From the NCBI GenBank assembly GCA_947259115.1, contig CAMYKS010000003.1, positions 248,001 to 312,000 on the forward strand: a DNA stretch of 64,000 nt, in the 5' to 3' direction. Within the stretch, counting starts at the first letter, position 1. Every line of letters starts with the position of its first letter. The notes beneath the pieces were generated by a model that saw only the letters and a list, made by a program, of their open reading frames with translations, was not told the origin of the DNA and did not search any database. Shown piece after piece: positions 40,819-49,164 of the stretch. The stretch is from an uncultured Desulfobulbaceae bacterium. Its GTDB lineage: Bacteria > Desulfobacterota > Desulfobulbia > Desulfobulbales > BM004. The position numbers were made by a program, and so were the translations under genes.

Positions 40819-41489
40819 CGGGGTTTAGGCAGGGAGGACTCGTTAATAAATATACGGTAAGGACGTTTGATCTGCCACTTGAGAAGTGCATAATCATATG
40901 AGCCTATGACCTGCTTGCCAAGCAACAGTTTGTGAGATGTATTTTTGTTGGATTGGAATGTGGCAACCTGGGGTTTCAGCCGCAGAGGAATGAGCCGGTG
41001 CAGCAGACCACCGTTACAAACGGCCCGGTAAACAGGCCCGAGTAGTGTAACGATAAGAGCATTGGTTTTCCGTCGGGCAAGACAGGAAATACCTGCCAGC
41101 CGGCCCGGAAGACCACCGTAAATTTTTCTGGACCTTTGGCCCTGATGGGCAGCAATAACTCGGCCGTAAATATCTTCTTCCTGCAGAACCCATGCATCAA
41201 TGTCACTGTTGTTATCTCCCCTGGTAAAGAAACCCTCCGGTCCCTTCTTGATAATACGATGAACACAATAGTCCTTTTCATGGGGCGGCAGAAAAAATGC
41301 CACATCGCCAATTTCAGGTTTTTTTACATCATAACCTGTTATTTCCAGTAATTCCTGCCTACTGAGCGTCGGATTCATACTGGTTCCCCTATGGGCACAG
41401 AAATAGTTGCCCTTCGAATCTGAATGATGCAGGGGTAATCCGGTTTTTGAATAGACAGGGAGCCAGGCTGTTTGATTTCTTTGAGACAT
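40815..41489 (-). CDS. S24/S26-family peptidase-like protein of the SynChlorMet cassette
   Basis: About 224 residues from ATG 41489 (MSQRNQTAWLPVYSKTG). FCAHRGTSMNPTLS contains the GxSM catalytic-serine motif of signal-peptidase-fold (S24/S26) proteins, and DYCVHRIIKKGPEGFFTRGD with NNSDIDAW gives the second beta part (VHRI, TRGDNN) of S26. The Lys-dyad position is not certain. Such proteins recur in PqqD/HPr-kinase RiPP loci and may process or help export the peptide. The C-terminal third is basic and unassigned. The stop codon is inside element A2. Confidence 0.75.
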   Translation of the reverse strand: MSQRNQTAWLPVYSKTGLPLHHSDSKGNYFCAHRGTSMNPTLSRQELLEITGYDVKKPEIGDVAFFLPPHEKDYCVHRIIKKGPEGFFTRGDNNSDIDAWVLQEEDIYGRVIAAHQGQRSRKIYGGLPGRLAGISCLARRKTNALIVTLLGPVYRAVCNGGLLHRLIPLRLKPQVATFQSNKNTSHKLLLGKQVIGSYDYALLKWQIKRPYRIFINESSLPKPR

Positions 41490-41505
41490 AATTCGTATAA
41501 TTCTA

Positions 41506-42366
41506 TTAGTTGCTGGAAAGCACCTTGTCGATCTCCTCCCAGAATGAGCCATATTTGCTTATGTTGAGTATATATGTGGGAACGGTCTTTACAAGTTCGC
41601 AGATATTGTCAAACCGCTGTAGACTCATAGCAGTGAGCTTTTCAGAATCAATGTTATTTAAGAGCGCCATCCAGGCCTGTTCAGCTGTTTCATTGATCAT
41701 GCATGCCGATTGGCCCTGACCCAGTGGTTCAACACGGTCTGTTGTACCCTGGGACAGCATGAAAATTGCCTTCAGTGGTATACTGTGCTGCACGTTCCAG
41801 CTGCCGCCATCACCGCCAAACATGAAGGTGGACCAGGTGGGCCATGGATGCGCATGGTAAAAACCCTGTTTGTCCCTTACGATGAGTGTGGTGTCATCGG
41901 AAAGGGATTTCCAGGGGGATGGCAGCCGACGGCTGGCCGTAGTTTTGCCGGCTTCGCCCGGGCCGGCCAGGATGACTCCATTCCCGTCCTTTTCCGCCAA
42001 AGCACCATGGACCAACACACCTCCCTGGGTTTCCGCTCGATTACAGAAGATTAATGACAACTGCATGAGCTGGACAGTAAAGGCATCATTGTTTTTTGCA
42101 GCATTTACCTGGCATATGGCCGATGTGTTATGATCTATTGAGGAATACATTTGTAAGGCCTGGGGAAGAAAGTGTTTTTGGGCCCCAGGGGTCCCCCCGT
42201 TCATAATGACCATCCTGTTTTTTTCGATCCTGCTGGCAGGGCCAAGCTGCATTGTTGTGGTTAAAGAGTCGGCAAGTTGAGATCCATAATCGTCGTCTGC
42301 GATAATGGCCCAGGAGCTGCCATCAGCCAAAATAAGCGATCCACCATGTGCAAAATCTAAGTTCAT
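41506..42366 (-). CDS. scmC: SynChlorMet cassette protein ScmC (HPr-kinase-like)
   Basis: A 286-residue protein related to HPr kinase. LVHGALAEKDGNGVILAGPG followed by EAGKTTASRRL gives a P-loop (GPGEAGKTT), with SLSDDTTLIVRD as the downstream acidic motif of HprK-type kinases. The N-terminal ~110 residues are not kinase-like. HPr-kinase relatives are known from lasso-peptide and PqqD-type clusters, where some phosphorylate the precursor peptide. It lies between the precursor and the S26-like gene. The ScmC name is assigned from cassette context and fold. Confidence 0.75.
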   Translation of the reverse strand: MNLDFAHGGSLILADGSSWAIIADDDYGSQLADSLTTTMQLGPASRIEKNRMVIMNGGTPGAQKHFLPQALQMYSSIDHNTSAICQVNAAKNNDAFTVQLMQLSLIFCNRAETQGGVLVHGALAEKDGNGVILAGPGEAGKTTASRRLPSPWKSLSDDTTLIVRDKQGFYHAHPWPTWSTFMFGGDGGSWNVQHSIPLKAIFMLSQGTTDRVEPLGQGQSACMINETAEQAWMALLNNIDSEKLTAMSLQRFDNICELVKTVPTYILNISKYGSFWEEIDKVLSSN

Positions 42367-42457
42367 CTTCTTTGGTTTTCAGAGTTCACAAATAAGTTTT
42401 CGGGAATGCTACTGGTATAAATTGTGCGTGCCGTTTAAGATGAAATTGGAAAGTTTA

Positions 42458-42664
42458 CTACTTGCCAAACCTGCCGCCCTTCGTACAACTCGACCCTGCC
42501 TGCCCCCCATTATTGCATGGAACTGGAGGCGGCACCGCGGCACCGGCATTACATTTTCCCGTAGGAGCACTTCCCGGTTTGCAGGCAGCACCAACACCTC
42601 TGGCAAGCTCACCAAGCGGCATGACGGTTGGTGATTCATAGATAGGCTTTTTTACTTTTGTCAT
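42458..42664 (-). CDS. scmA: SynChlorMet precursor peptide ScmA with four CxxG motifs
   Basis: A 68-residue peptide from ATG 42664, with GAGAGG before it. The leader-like N-terminus MTKVKKPIYESPTVMPLGEL is followed by a core with four evenly spaced CxxG motifs: CKPG, CNAG, CNNG and CTKG, among Gly/Pro/Ala residues, ending GRFGK. This is the expected form of a radical-SAM-modified RiPP precursor. The two radical SAM genes lie directly upstream. Mature product and activity unknown. Confidence 0.85.
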   Translation of the reverse strand: MTKVKKPIYESPTVMPLGELARGVGAACKPGSAPTGKCNAGAAVPPPVPCNNGGQAGSSCTKGGRFGK

Positions 42665-42685
42665 AAATTTACCTCTCATCTATTA

Positions 42686-43825
42686 TTATATTACTTTCTG
42701 AGAATTATTTAAAGCCAAATGGTTGCGACTGTCAGGGAACAGTCCAATCGCCTCAGCCTGTTCGCAGAACCAGAAAGGGGCCCAGAGAGAATTTGTTCTA
42801 TAAAAACTTTGGGCTATGCAGGACCCCAGGCAGATATGTTTCATCAGGCAATTGCTACATATGCCGGTGAGCTTGTCAGGCATCCCGCTTCTTAATTGCA
42901 AAAGGACAGGATTTTCTTGCCAGATCCTGCCAAGAGAGCCATTGCCGGCTTTTCCAAAAATTAACTCCAGCATATGGGTGCCGATACCGCATAGAGCATA
43001 TTCTCCGCTGGGCAAAACTCCTAAAATGGAAAGAATACCACATGACCCGCTGCCATCCGCTGAAGCCAAACGACTGAGTGAACGAAAAGCTGCAGGATAG
43101 TCAAAATAGAGCTTCATGTCGGTTTGCACACTTAGCTCTGTCTCAACCCAGCGCCCCAGTTCAAGGAGTTTCCCGACCCCTAAACCTCTATCACCCTCCA
43201 GGATTGTTTCTCCGCGGCCGGTGGGCTGAATGATATTAAATTTTACCGATGAGGCACCAAAGTTTTCAGCCAATTTTATTAAAGCTACTATCTGATCTGA
43301 GTTGGATTGCATAATCGACATAATAACCTGTGGCCTGATGCCATGTTCTACCACGTTCTGCAAAGCAGAAAGGGCCTTATCAAATGAGCCTTCAACGCCA
43401 CGTATACTGTCATGGGTTTTTGCATCGGCACCGTCCAGGCTGACTGACACGAAGGGGTTATTTTGCCTGGCAATTGCTCCGGCCATTTCCGGAGATAAGA
43501 GGATGCCGTTTGTTTCAAGGTTCAACCCCATCTCCTTTTTTAAGATAAAATCCAGCATGGCAGGAAAATCCGGATGCAGCAAAGGTTCACCTCCGGAAAG
43601 TTTTACAGTCTGGAGGCCCAGGGGAATTGCTTCCTCAATTGCTTTTTGGAAGAGCCTCAGGGGAAGCATTGAAGATTTATTGCCATGCGGATCAAATTTG
43701 GGGGCAAGCCAGCAGTGACGACAGGCCAGATTGCAGCCTTCAGTCAGGTAAAAATAAAGCTGAGTCAGGGGATACTCTGCAGAATAGAGAGTCTCGACTG
43801 TTTTTTCTACGGATTCTTTTAGCAT
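42686..43825 (-). CDS. scmF: SynChlorMet radical SAM/SPASM protein ScmF-like
   Basis: A 379-residue radical SAM enzyme: TEGCNLACRHCWL carries the CxxxCxxC cluster motif, KLSGGEPLLHPDF the GGEP SAM-binding motif, and VSLDGADAKTHDSIRG the usual barrel strand. A C-terminal SPASM region has CGILSILGVLPSGEYALCGIG (pieces CGILSIL and YALCGIG) and CSNCLMKHICLGSC for auxiliary clusters. It probably installs a thioether or other crosslink on the CxxG peptide. E versus F assignment relative to the next gene is tentative. Confidence 0.85.
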   Translation of the reverse strand: MLKESVEKTVETLYSAEYPLTQLYFYLTEGCNLACRHCWLAPKFDPHGNKSSMLPLRLFQKAIEEAIPLGLQTVKLSGGEPLLHPDFPAMLDFILKKEMGLNLETNGILLSPEMAGAIARQNNPFVSVSLDGADAKTHDSIRGVEGSFDKALSALQNVVEHGIRPQVIMSIMQSNSDQIVALIKLAENFGASSVKFNIIQPTGRGETILEGDRGLGVGKLLELGRWVETELSVQTDMKLYFDYPAAFRSLSRLASADGSGSCGILSILGVLPSGEYALCGIGTHMLELIFGKAGNGSLGRIWQENPVLLQLRSGMPDKLTGICSNCLMKHICLGSCIAQSFYRTNSLWAPFWFCEQAEAIGLFPDSRNHLALNNSQKVI

Positions 43826-43834
43826 GAATCATCC

Positions 43835-44956
43835 TTACTTAAGAGCAGGAATTGTACCGCCGTCTGCCAGGAATTTTTGCAGGCAGCCATCAGGGCTTGG
43901 CTGATTTACCCCGCCTGTCAAGCTATAGGCCAGGCCGGGGCAGTTGCCGGTGCAGTAGGAGATATAATCACATCCGGCGCATTCTGTGAAGCTGTCGAGA
44001 GGTATGAGGTGGCGTGTCCTTAATTTGTGCAGGGTCTTATTTTTCTGCCACACCTCTTCAAAAGAATCCTGGTTTATTCTGCCAAGTTCCATGTGGGAGA
44101 GCATGGTGCAGGGCACTATCATTCCATCTGGCCGAACCGCTATTTTACTGGAAGGACAGCCGCAGCCGGTTAAGCGGCCGCCGTTGGAAAATTGCGCAGC
44201 ATCGGTTCTCCTGGCCTTTTCCATCCTGTTCCAATAGCGGCTGTCAGCCAGTGGTCCTGCCTGGGCGGTTATCCTGCCGTTGTATTTATGCTCAAGCTGC
44301 AGGAGGGTCTCCATGGCCATCTGCCGTTCTGCAATCCTGAGCATAACGTCTGCAGCATTTTTCCGGCAGGAGCCGAAGTATCCTGCTACATTGGTGCTGA
44401 AACCAGGTAGTTCCAACTCCTCAAGGAGAAAATGGGCTGTATTTTCAAGGTCATGTACATTATGCCGGTGGATAGTGACCCGTACAGTCACCGGAATATG
44501 ATGTTTCTGTAGAATCCGTATACCTCGAACAGCCTTTGCAAAAGAGCCCTTTCCCCTGCCTGTTTCGTGGACTTCAGCGCAGGAACCGTCTATTGACACC
44601 TGTACAGAATCACAGCGATTCGTTTTTTTAATATACTTAGCAATATCTTCATTGATAAGTGTGCCGTTTGACAGGATGGCAAACCGCATGTGGTTGTTGA
44701 CGATTGCTTCAATCAACTCCGGCAGATCTTCACGGATGAAAGGTTCCCCGCCTGCCAGACATACATCCATGACCGCACATTGACCCAATGTATCCATGAA
44801 CTGCAGCCATTCTTCAGTCGTTAATTCCTGGTAAGTCACCTGGTGGTTGTCAAAGAAATAGCAGTATAAACAGCGCAGGTTGCAACGGGAAGTGATCTCC
44901 AGGTCAACGGAGCGCGGGGTTTGCATGATTGAGGTTGGGGGTGAGTTTTGTTGCAT
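43835..44956 (-). CDS. scmE: SynChlorMet radical SAM/SPASM protein ScmE-like
   Basis: About 373 residues from ATG 44956, whose A is the last base of the upstream TGA (TGATG), so it is coupled to scmD. EITSRCNLRCLYCYFFD gives CxxxCxxC with the Phe/Tyr after it, and CLAGGEPFIREDL the GGEP motif. Cysteine clusters CGCPSSKIAVRPDGMIVPC and CAGCDYISYCTGNCPGLAY form the SPASM domain. It is the second maturase acting on ScmA. Two radical SAM enzymes for one small precursor suggest two kinds or regions of modification. Confidence 0.85.
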   Translation of the reverse strand: MQQNSPPTSIMQTPRSVDLEITSRCNLRCLYCYFFDNHQVTYQELTTEEWLQFMDTLGQCAVMDVCLAGGEPFIREDLPELIEAIVNNHMRFAILSNGTLINEDIAKYIKKTNRCDSVQVSIDGSCAEVHETGRGKGSFAKAVRGIRILQKHHIPVTVRVTIHRHNVHDLENTAHFLLEELELPGFSTNVAGYFGSCRKNAADVMLRIAERQMAMETLLQLEHKYNGRITAQAGPLADSRYWNRMEKARRTDAAQFSNGGRLTGCGCPSSKIAVRPDGMIVPCTMLSHMELGRINQDSFEEVWQKNKTLHKLRTRHLIPLDSFTECAGCDYISYCTGNCPGLAYSLTGGVNQPSPDGCLQKFLADGGTIPALK

Positions 44957-45243
44957 CAGACGGAACAATCAAGTTCAGAGCCAATGAAGCCACGCTTCGT
45001 CAGATCTTTTACAAAATTTTGTATTTCTTCAGCAGCAGAGCCCGGCACATCGGCAAAAGCCTTATTTATCTGCAAAGTGATATCTTCTATAGTGTTTCTG
45101 CCATCCAGCTTTTCCCAGATTGCAACGCCAACCGGGTTGACACCAACTGCTTCAGCTGTATCCGGATTAAAAAGCACGGCCCAGTCATCGAATTCCTTGC
45201 GCAGAACAACTATTGGGTTTGCTATTGGATTTTTACTATTCAT
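44956..45243 (-). CDS. scmD: SynChlorMet cassette PqqD-like protein ScmD
   Basis: A 95-residue PqqD-type winged-helix protein from ATG 45243 (MNSKNPIANPIVVLRKEFDD). It has WAVLFNPDTAEAVGVNPVGV, IWEKLDGRNTIEDI and a late FVKDLTKRGFIGSE, the classical RiPP recognition element fold that binds precursor leaders. The frame extends upstream to 45312, but the added residues are not PqqD-like. It should present ScmA to the two radical SAM enzymes. Confidence 0.85.
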   Translation of the reverse strand: MNSKNPIANPIVVLRKEFDDWAVLFNPDTAEAVGVNPVGVAIWEKLDGRNTIEDITLQINKAFADVPGSAAEEIQNFVKDLTKRGFIGSELDCSV

Positions 45244-45341
45244 AAACTGTATCTCTTGTTCAGCACTTTTATTATAATCATTTTTGTGACCTGGATAAAG
45301 ATGAGCGATCATATTGATCAGATTATAACATACTTCAACAC

Positions 45342-45452
45342 ATGCCGTTATTAAAAGCCTTTCTTTTAGTGGCAGGCCGGGGTGAACGGCTGCGCCCGTT
45401 TACCGGTGCAGTTCAAAATGTCGACACACCCGATTCTTACAGAAAGGCCTAG
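45342..45452 (+). pseudogene. Internally deleted nucleotidyltransferase remnant
   Basis: A 36-codon frame on the opposite strand to the cassette begins MPLLKAFLLVAGRGERLRPF, the exact N-terminal signature of sugar-nucleotide or MobA-like nucleotidyltransferases. After only three residues it jumps to VQNVDTPDSYRKA and stops, which matches the C-terminal strand-helix of such enzymes (xxNVNTPEDYxxA). About 200 residues appear to be missing in between. It is a deletion pseudogene at the edge of the SynChlorMet cassette. The rest of the gap to 45669 shows an AGGGT..ACCCT hairpin (45578-45595) only. Confidence 0.6.
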
Positions 45453-45669
45453 GAAATGTGGCATGAAATGATGCATATAGACGGTTGATTCAACCAGTTA
45501 AAATCTTATACTATCACGGAAGATGATTTTGTGAGCAATCAATTGCAGCAATAATCTGTTGTTCGCTAAAATTAAAAAGGGTATGTATAAACCCTGCTGC
45601 CATGATTGTGCTGGGAAACCATTTTTCAGTAGCTTTACAAATAACTAGAACAAGCCAAGGTTTTGATTA

Positions 45670-46668
45670 ATGTTGAACCGATTTCATATACTGTTTTCAA
45701 GTTTTCTTTTATTTTTTCTTTTGGCCTCCCTTGCCCATGGGGACCATCTTGTTGACCGGGTCGTTGCTGTGGTCAATGATGATGTTATTACCCTTACTGA
45801 ACTGGAAAAGACGGGTCGGGAATATTTTAACCGTATCAAAGCAAAGGCACCATCTGATGAATTGAATATGGCCCTGGAAAAGGCCCGCTCTGAAGTACTG
45901 TCCACTCTGATAGATAAACTTATTGTCCGGCAGCAGGCTGAGAAGTTGTCAATCTCGGTGGCTGAACAGGAGCTAGACGCTGCAATCGACCAGATACTTA
46001 CCCGGAACAATGCCACAATTGAGGATTTCAAAAAGAATTTGGCTGAAATGAATGTATCTGAGAATGAATACAGGGAGAATCTGCGTGACCAGATCCTGCA
46101 GTCCAAGCTCATCAGTTTCGAGGTGCGGTCTCGAATTGTCATCGTTGAAGATGACATCAAGGCCATGTATCAGAAAGAATACACCCAGGAAAAGGGAGAA
46201 GGCGGCTATCATATCATGCAAATGGGATTTACCTGGAGAAATTCCATCTCCCTGGAAGTAACAGGTTTTGATACTCAGGAGGAAGCCAGAAAAGAAGCGG
46301 AAAAGATCAGGGCAAGAATTCTTGATGGCGAAAGTTTTATTGAACTGGCAAAAGCATATTCCAACTTGCCTTCAGCAGCTGACGGGGGAGATATAGGACG
46401 ATTTAAGATAGATGAAATGGCTCCATACATGAGGGATGTCATCCAGGGAATGAACCCGGGTGAAATAAGCCCAATCGTTGAAGCAGGCAATGCCTTTCAG
46501 TTTATTAAACTGCTTTCCGTTCAAGAAGGAGACCGTGTTGTCAAAGCACCGTATGAATCCGTGCGTGAAGAAATCAGGGATACTCTATACCGCCAGGAGT
46601 TGGAGCAGCAGTACAATGCATGGGTAAAAAGTCTCAGGGATGAGGCTTATATCAAAATTTTACTTTAA
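45670..46668 (+). CDS. surA: Periplasmic chaperone/peptidyl-prolyl isomerase SurA-like
   Basis: A 332-residue secreted protein: signal peptide MLNRFHILFSSFLLFFLLAS ending near AHGD, then the SurA N-terminal region VDRVVAVVNDDVITLTELEK and a helical chaperone segment to about 165. One parvulin domain spans about 175-280 (DGESFIELAKAYSNLPSAAD, GGDIGRFKIDEMAPYMRDVI, GEISPIVEAGNAFQFIKLL). It escorts outer membrane proteins. E. coli SurA has two parvulin domains; this one has one, common in this phylum. Confidence 0.88.
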   Translation: MLNRFHILFSSFLLFFLLASLAHGDHLVDRVVAVVNDDVITLTELEKTGREYFNRIKAKAPSDELNMALEKARSEVLSTLIDKLIVRQQAEKLSISVAEQELDAAIDQILTRNNATIEDFKKNLAEMNVSENEYRENLRDQILQSKLISFEVRSRIVIVEDDIKAMYQKEYTQEKGEGGYHIMQMGFTWRNSISLEVTGFDTQEEARKEAEKIRARILDGESFIELAKAYSNLPSAADGGDIGRFKIDEMAPYMRDVIQGMNPGEISPIVEAGNAFQFIKLLSVQEGDRVVKAPYESVREEIRDTLYRQELEQQYNAWVKSLRDEAYIKILL

Positions 46669-46672
46669 TGTA

Positions 46673-47248
46673 ATGACGGAGTTCCCACAGGGTACAGGAT
46701 CAAAAAAGCATATGCAAAAAAACAGCGATCATGGAGATATGAAAAATCATGATGCCCAGTTGGGTTCATTAGATACTATCGGTGCTTATTTGCGGGACAA
46801 ACGCATGGCACGCGACATAGGCCTGGAAGAAGTGTCTGAAGCCACCGGTATTTCACCCGCAGTTCTGCAGGCCCTTGAAAATGAAGACAGGAAGCAGCTT
46901 CCCGCTGAAGTATATATAAAGGCATTTTATAAAAAATATGCTGAATATCTCGGCTTGGACCCTGAAGAAATACAGGCAAAGTATCTCCAACAGACCGAAA
47001 GTCCGAAAAAGCCTGGGCGCAGGTCCGGCTTCAGCACGGTAATAACCTTGAAGGGGCAGGAGGAAAATCTGTTTGCTGAAATTCTGCGCAGATTATTTCT
47101 GCCAGTTATCATTCTCGTTTCAGGGCTTCTCCTCTACTGGATTTACAAAAACTACCTGGAGCCACACAATCAACTTGGCTTTTACCAGGAGCATTTCCCC
47201 TCCCTTTGTTCACATTTACTGCCAGACATTTCTGATTTTCTCAGTTGA
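46673..47248 (+). CDS. RodZ-like helix-turn-helix membrane protein
   Basis: About 191 residues from ATG 46673; later in-frame ATGs at 46712 and 46739 are possible starts and none has a clear ribosome-binding site. The HTH_25 domain is plain: IGAYLRDKRMARDIGLEEVS, EATGISPAVLQALENEDRKQ and KAFYKKYAEYLGLDPEE. A TM near residues 150-170 (FLPVIILVSGLLLYWIY) precedes a short tail. RodZ links MreB to the cell-wall machinery; this protein lacks the long periplasmic domain, so it is a shortened relative. It lies between surA and recO. Confidence 0.75.
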   Translation: MTEFPQGTGSKKHMQKNSDHGDMKNHDAQLGSLDTIGAYLRDKRMARDIGLEEVSEATGISPAVLQALENEDRKQLPAEVYIKAFYKKYAEYLGLDPEEIQAKYLQQTESPKKPGRRSGFSTVITLKGQEENLFAEILRRLFLPVIILVSGLLLYWIYKNYLEPHNQLGFYQEHFPSLCSHLLPDISDFLS

Positions 47249-47285
47249 ATTTAAATGTGCGGTTATTTCTACCAGCTTCATTGTA

Positions 47286-48035
47286 ATGACAACCAAGAAT
47301 ACGACAGCCATCATTCTTAAGGTGAGTGACCTTGGGGAATCGGACAAAATTGTCACCTTCTTCAGTGAGCAGGCAGGGAAAATAGCAGGAATAGCCAAGG
47401 GCGCCAAAAGGAGCAAGAAGCGTTTCAGCAATAAGCTTGAAATTTTTTCCCTGCTTGACGTTTTTTATGTTGACCGTGGGCGCTCTGGCCTTGTGCGCAT
47501 TGCAGAAGCGGAGCTGCTGACCCCTTTCATGAGCCTGCGGGAAAACTATGAGCGCTATGTGAGCGCTGCCCTGGCCTGTGAACTTATCCATTACTGGTTC
47601 AGGGATAATGATGCCGATAAAAATATCTTCTACCTTCTTCTCTGGGTTTTGCAAAGTATTGACAAGGGGACCCATCCCCAATTGGCGCAGATATTTTTCC
47701 AGGTGAAACTGTATACGCTTTTGGGGTATAGGCTGAACCTTTCCGACTGCATCAAATGTGAAAAATCTGAGCAGTCAGGCATGCGCAGCGTATTTCATCC
47801 CGGTCGCCATGGTCTGCTGTGTACAAAGTGTTCTCCAGGGTCTGCAGCGCGTGGAATGGTCCCGCTTTCTCTGAATACTATCAAACTGCTGCAGCATGCC
47901 CAGAAACTGCCCATGGAGAAATTGGGACGGCTGCGGTTTTCTGACGCCTCTATCCGGGAAGCGCTGCAATTATTTAAAGTATATGGCGAATATCTCCTGC
48001 AGCGGGAGATTGCGGCCTGGAATTTTCTGCAATAA
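47286..48035 (+). CDS. recO: DNA repair protein RecO
   Basis: A 249-residue protein from ATG 47286 (MTTKNTTAIILKVSDLGESD). The N-terminal OB fold has KIVTFFSEQAGKIAGIAKGA and KRSKKRFSNKLEIFSLLDVF. The helical C-terminal domain carries a four-Cys zinc site (CIKCEK and CTKCSPG). It loads RecA in the RecFOR pathway with RecR. The open frame upstream to 47073 overlaps the previous gene and is not used. Confidence 0.92.
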   Translation: MTTKNTTAIILKVSDLGESDKIVTFFSEQAGKIAGIAKGAKRSKKRFSNKLEIFSLLDVFYVDRGRSGLVRIAEAELLTPFMSLRENYERYVSAALACELIHYWFRDNDADKNIFYLLLWVLQSIDKGTHPQLAQIFFQVKLYTLLGYRLNLSDCIKCEKSEQSGMRSVFHPGRHGLLCTKCSPGSAARGMVPLSLNTIKLLQHAQKLPMEKLGRLRFSDASIREALQLFKVYGEYLLQREIAAWNFLQ

Positions 48036-48052
48036 AATGACAGTCGGAAATA

Positions 48053-49009
48053 TCAATCCAGGTAGATAATTTCACCGCTTTGCTGCACTGTTATGGATGC
48101 GTCCCCCATTTCCAGGATCAGGCCGCCTGCGTCATCCAGGCCTATAACTTTGGCTTCAAACTGTGGGTTTTTCTGGACATCAAAACCAAAAAGCACCCGG
48201 CGGTTAAAAATATCTGTCAAGCCTTTATAGTTTTTCAGGAGCAAATGTTCATCTGCAAGCATGTTTGCCACACGTGTCTCATTACATTTGGCAATGCCAC
48301 CATGCATTTCAAGATATTTAGCCTCTTCAAAATGGAGTATACCGATATTCCAGCGGAGCTTGGCCAGTAAGCGTGCTGTAATTTCCGGTAGGCTGATTTC
48401 CCTGTTAAGGAGTGATTTCAAAGATGTCGCCTGTTTTGAAAGTTCGGCGGGAAACTTGTCATTATTAACATTGATGCCAATGCCGACAAGAACATATTCC
48501 TCTCCAGAACAGGAACCGGTAAATGTTTCGGTCAGGATGCCGGAGATTTTTCTGCCGTCTGCCAGAACGTCATTCACCCATTTTATGTGCGCCGCTATAC
48601 CATAATCCCGCAAAACTTCACAGCAGGCAACCCCGGCAGCCATGGGGACAAGAAGGCTGCTTTCCGGCAGCAGGGTATTGACCAGGACAAGAGTCATCCA
48701 GAGCCCGCCCTGCGGCGCATGCCAGTATCTTTTGAAACGCCCCCTGCTCTGCACCATTTCATCAGCCAGGATGACCATGCCGCTTGGAAACGACCGGCCT
48801 GCTTCTTCAGCGTTATTGATGTTCTGCCGGGCTCTTTCCATTCCCCTGGGTATATTGGGGTAGTGCTCAATTACTGCAGCAACCACTGCACCATAGCGAA
48901 AAACTGTCTTTACTGTACCCGGAGCAAATATCCTGCTGCGCAGGGGAATTTCCTCCTCGGTTATGATCTGCTGGATATATTCAGGAGTAATGGGTTTTAG
49001 GCTGGTCAT
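48053..49009 (-). CDS. birA: Biotin--[acetyl-CoA-carboxylase] ligase
   Basis: About 318 residues from ATG 49009. Catalytic-core motifs are ADEMVQSRGRFKRYWHAPQG (biotinyl-AMP loop, GRF.R.W), GGLWMTLVL, HIKWVNDVLADGRKISGIL and LVGIGINVN. The C-terminal ~60 residues form the SH3-like cap (VLFGFDVQKNPQFEAKVIGL). No N-terminal helix-turn-helix is recognisable; the first ~75 residues are divergent, so repressor function is doubtful. It should biotinylate the carboxyl carrier near 50.3 kb. Confidence 0.9.
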   Translation of the reverse strand: MTSLKPITPEYIQQIITEEEIPLRSRIFAPGTVKTVFRYGAVVAAVIEHYPNIPRGMERARQNINNAEEAGRSFPSGMVILADEMVQSRGRFKRYWHAPQGGLWMTLVLVNTLLPESSLLVPMAAGVACCEVLRDYGIAAHIKWVNDVLADGRKISGILTETFTGSCSGEEYVLVGIGINVNNDKFPAELSKQATSLKSLLNREISLPEITARLLAKLRWNIGILHFEEAKYLEMHGGIAKCNETRVANMLADEHLLLKNYKGLTDIFNRRVLFGFDVQKNPQFEAKVIGLDDAGGLILEMGDASITVQQSGEIIYLD

Positions 49010-49164
49010 CACAGTAAATCTTGCCCTACCCCGAGGGGCGGTCCATCTTCAGCGCAGCTGACCTCTATGCAGCTGGGCAGGCCGTTGATTTTCAGCTGCG
49101 TGATATTTGATATAGTGAGTGATTATTCCTCTTGGTGCTTTATCACCTGCTCTTACGGCGCAGC

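Noticed and set aside
42409-42639. Alternative minus-strand frame over the ScmA gene
   Set aside because: It is out of frame with the CxxG precursor, which has the ribosome-binding site and cassette context.
47073-47285. N-terminal extension of recO
   Set aside because: It overlaps the RodZ-like gene in another frame and does not resemble RecO; the OB fold starts at ATG 47286.
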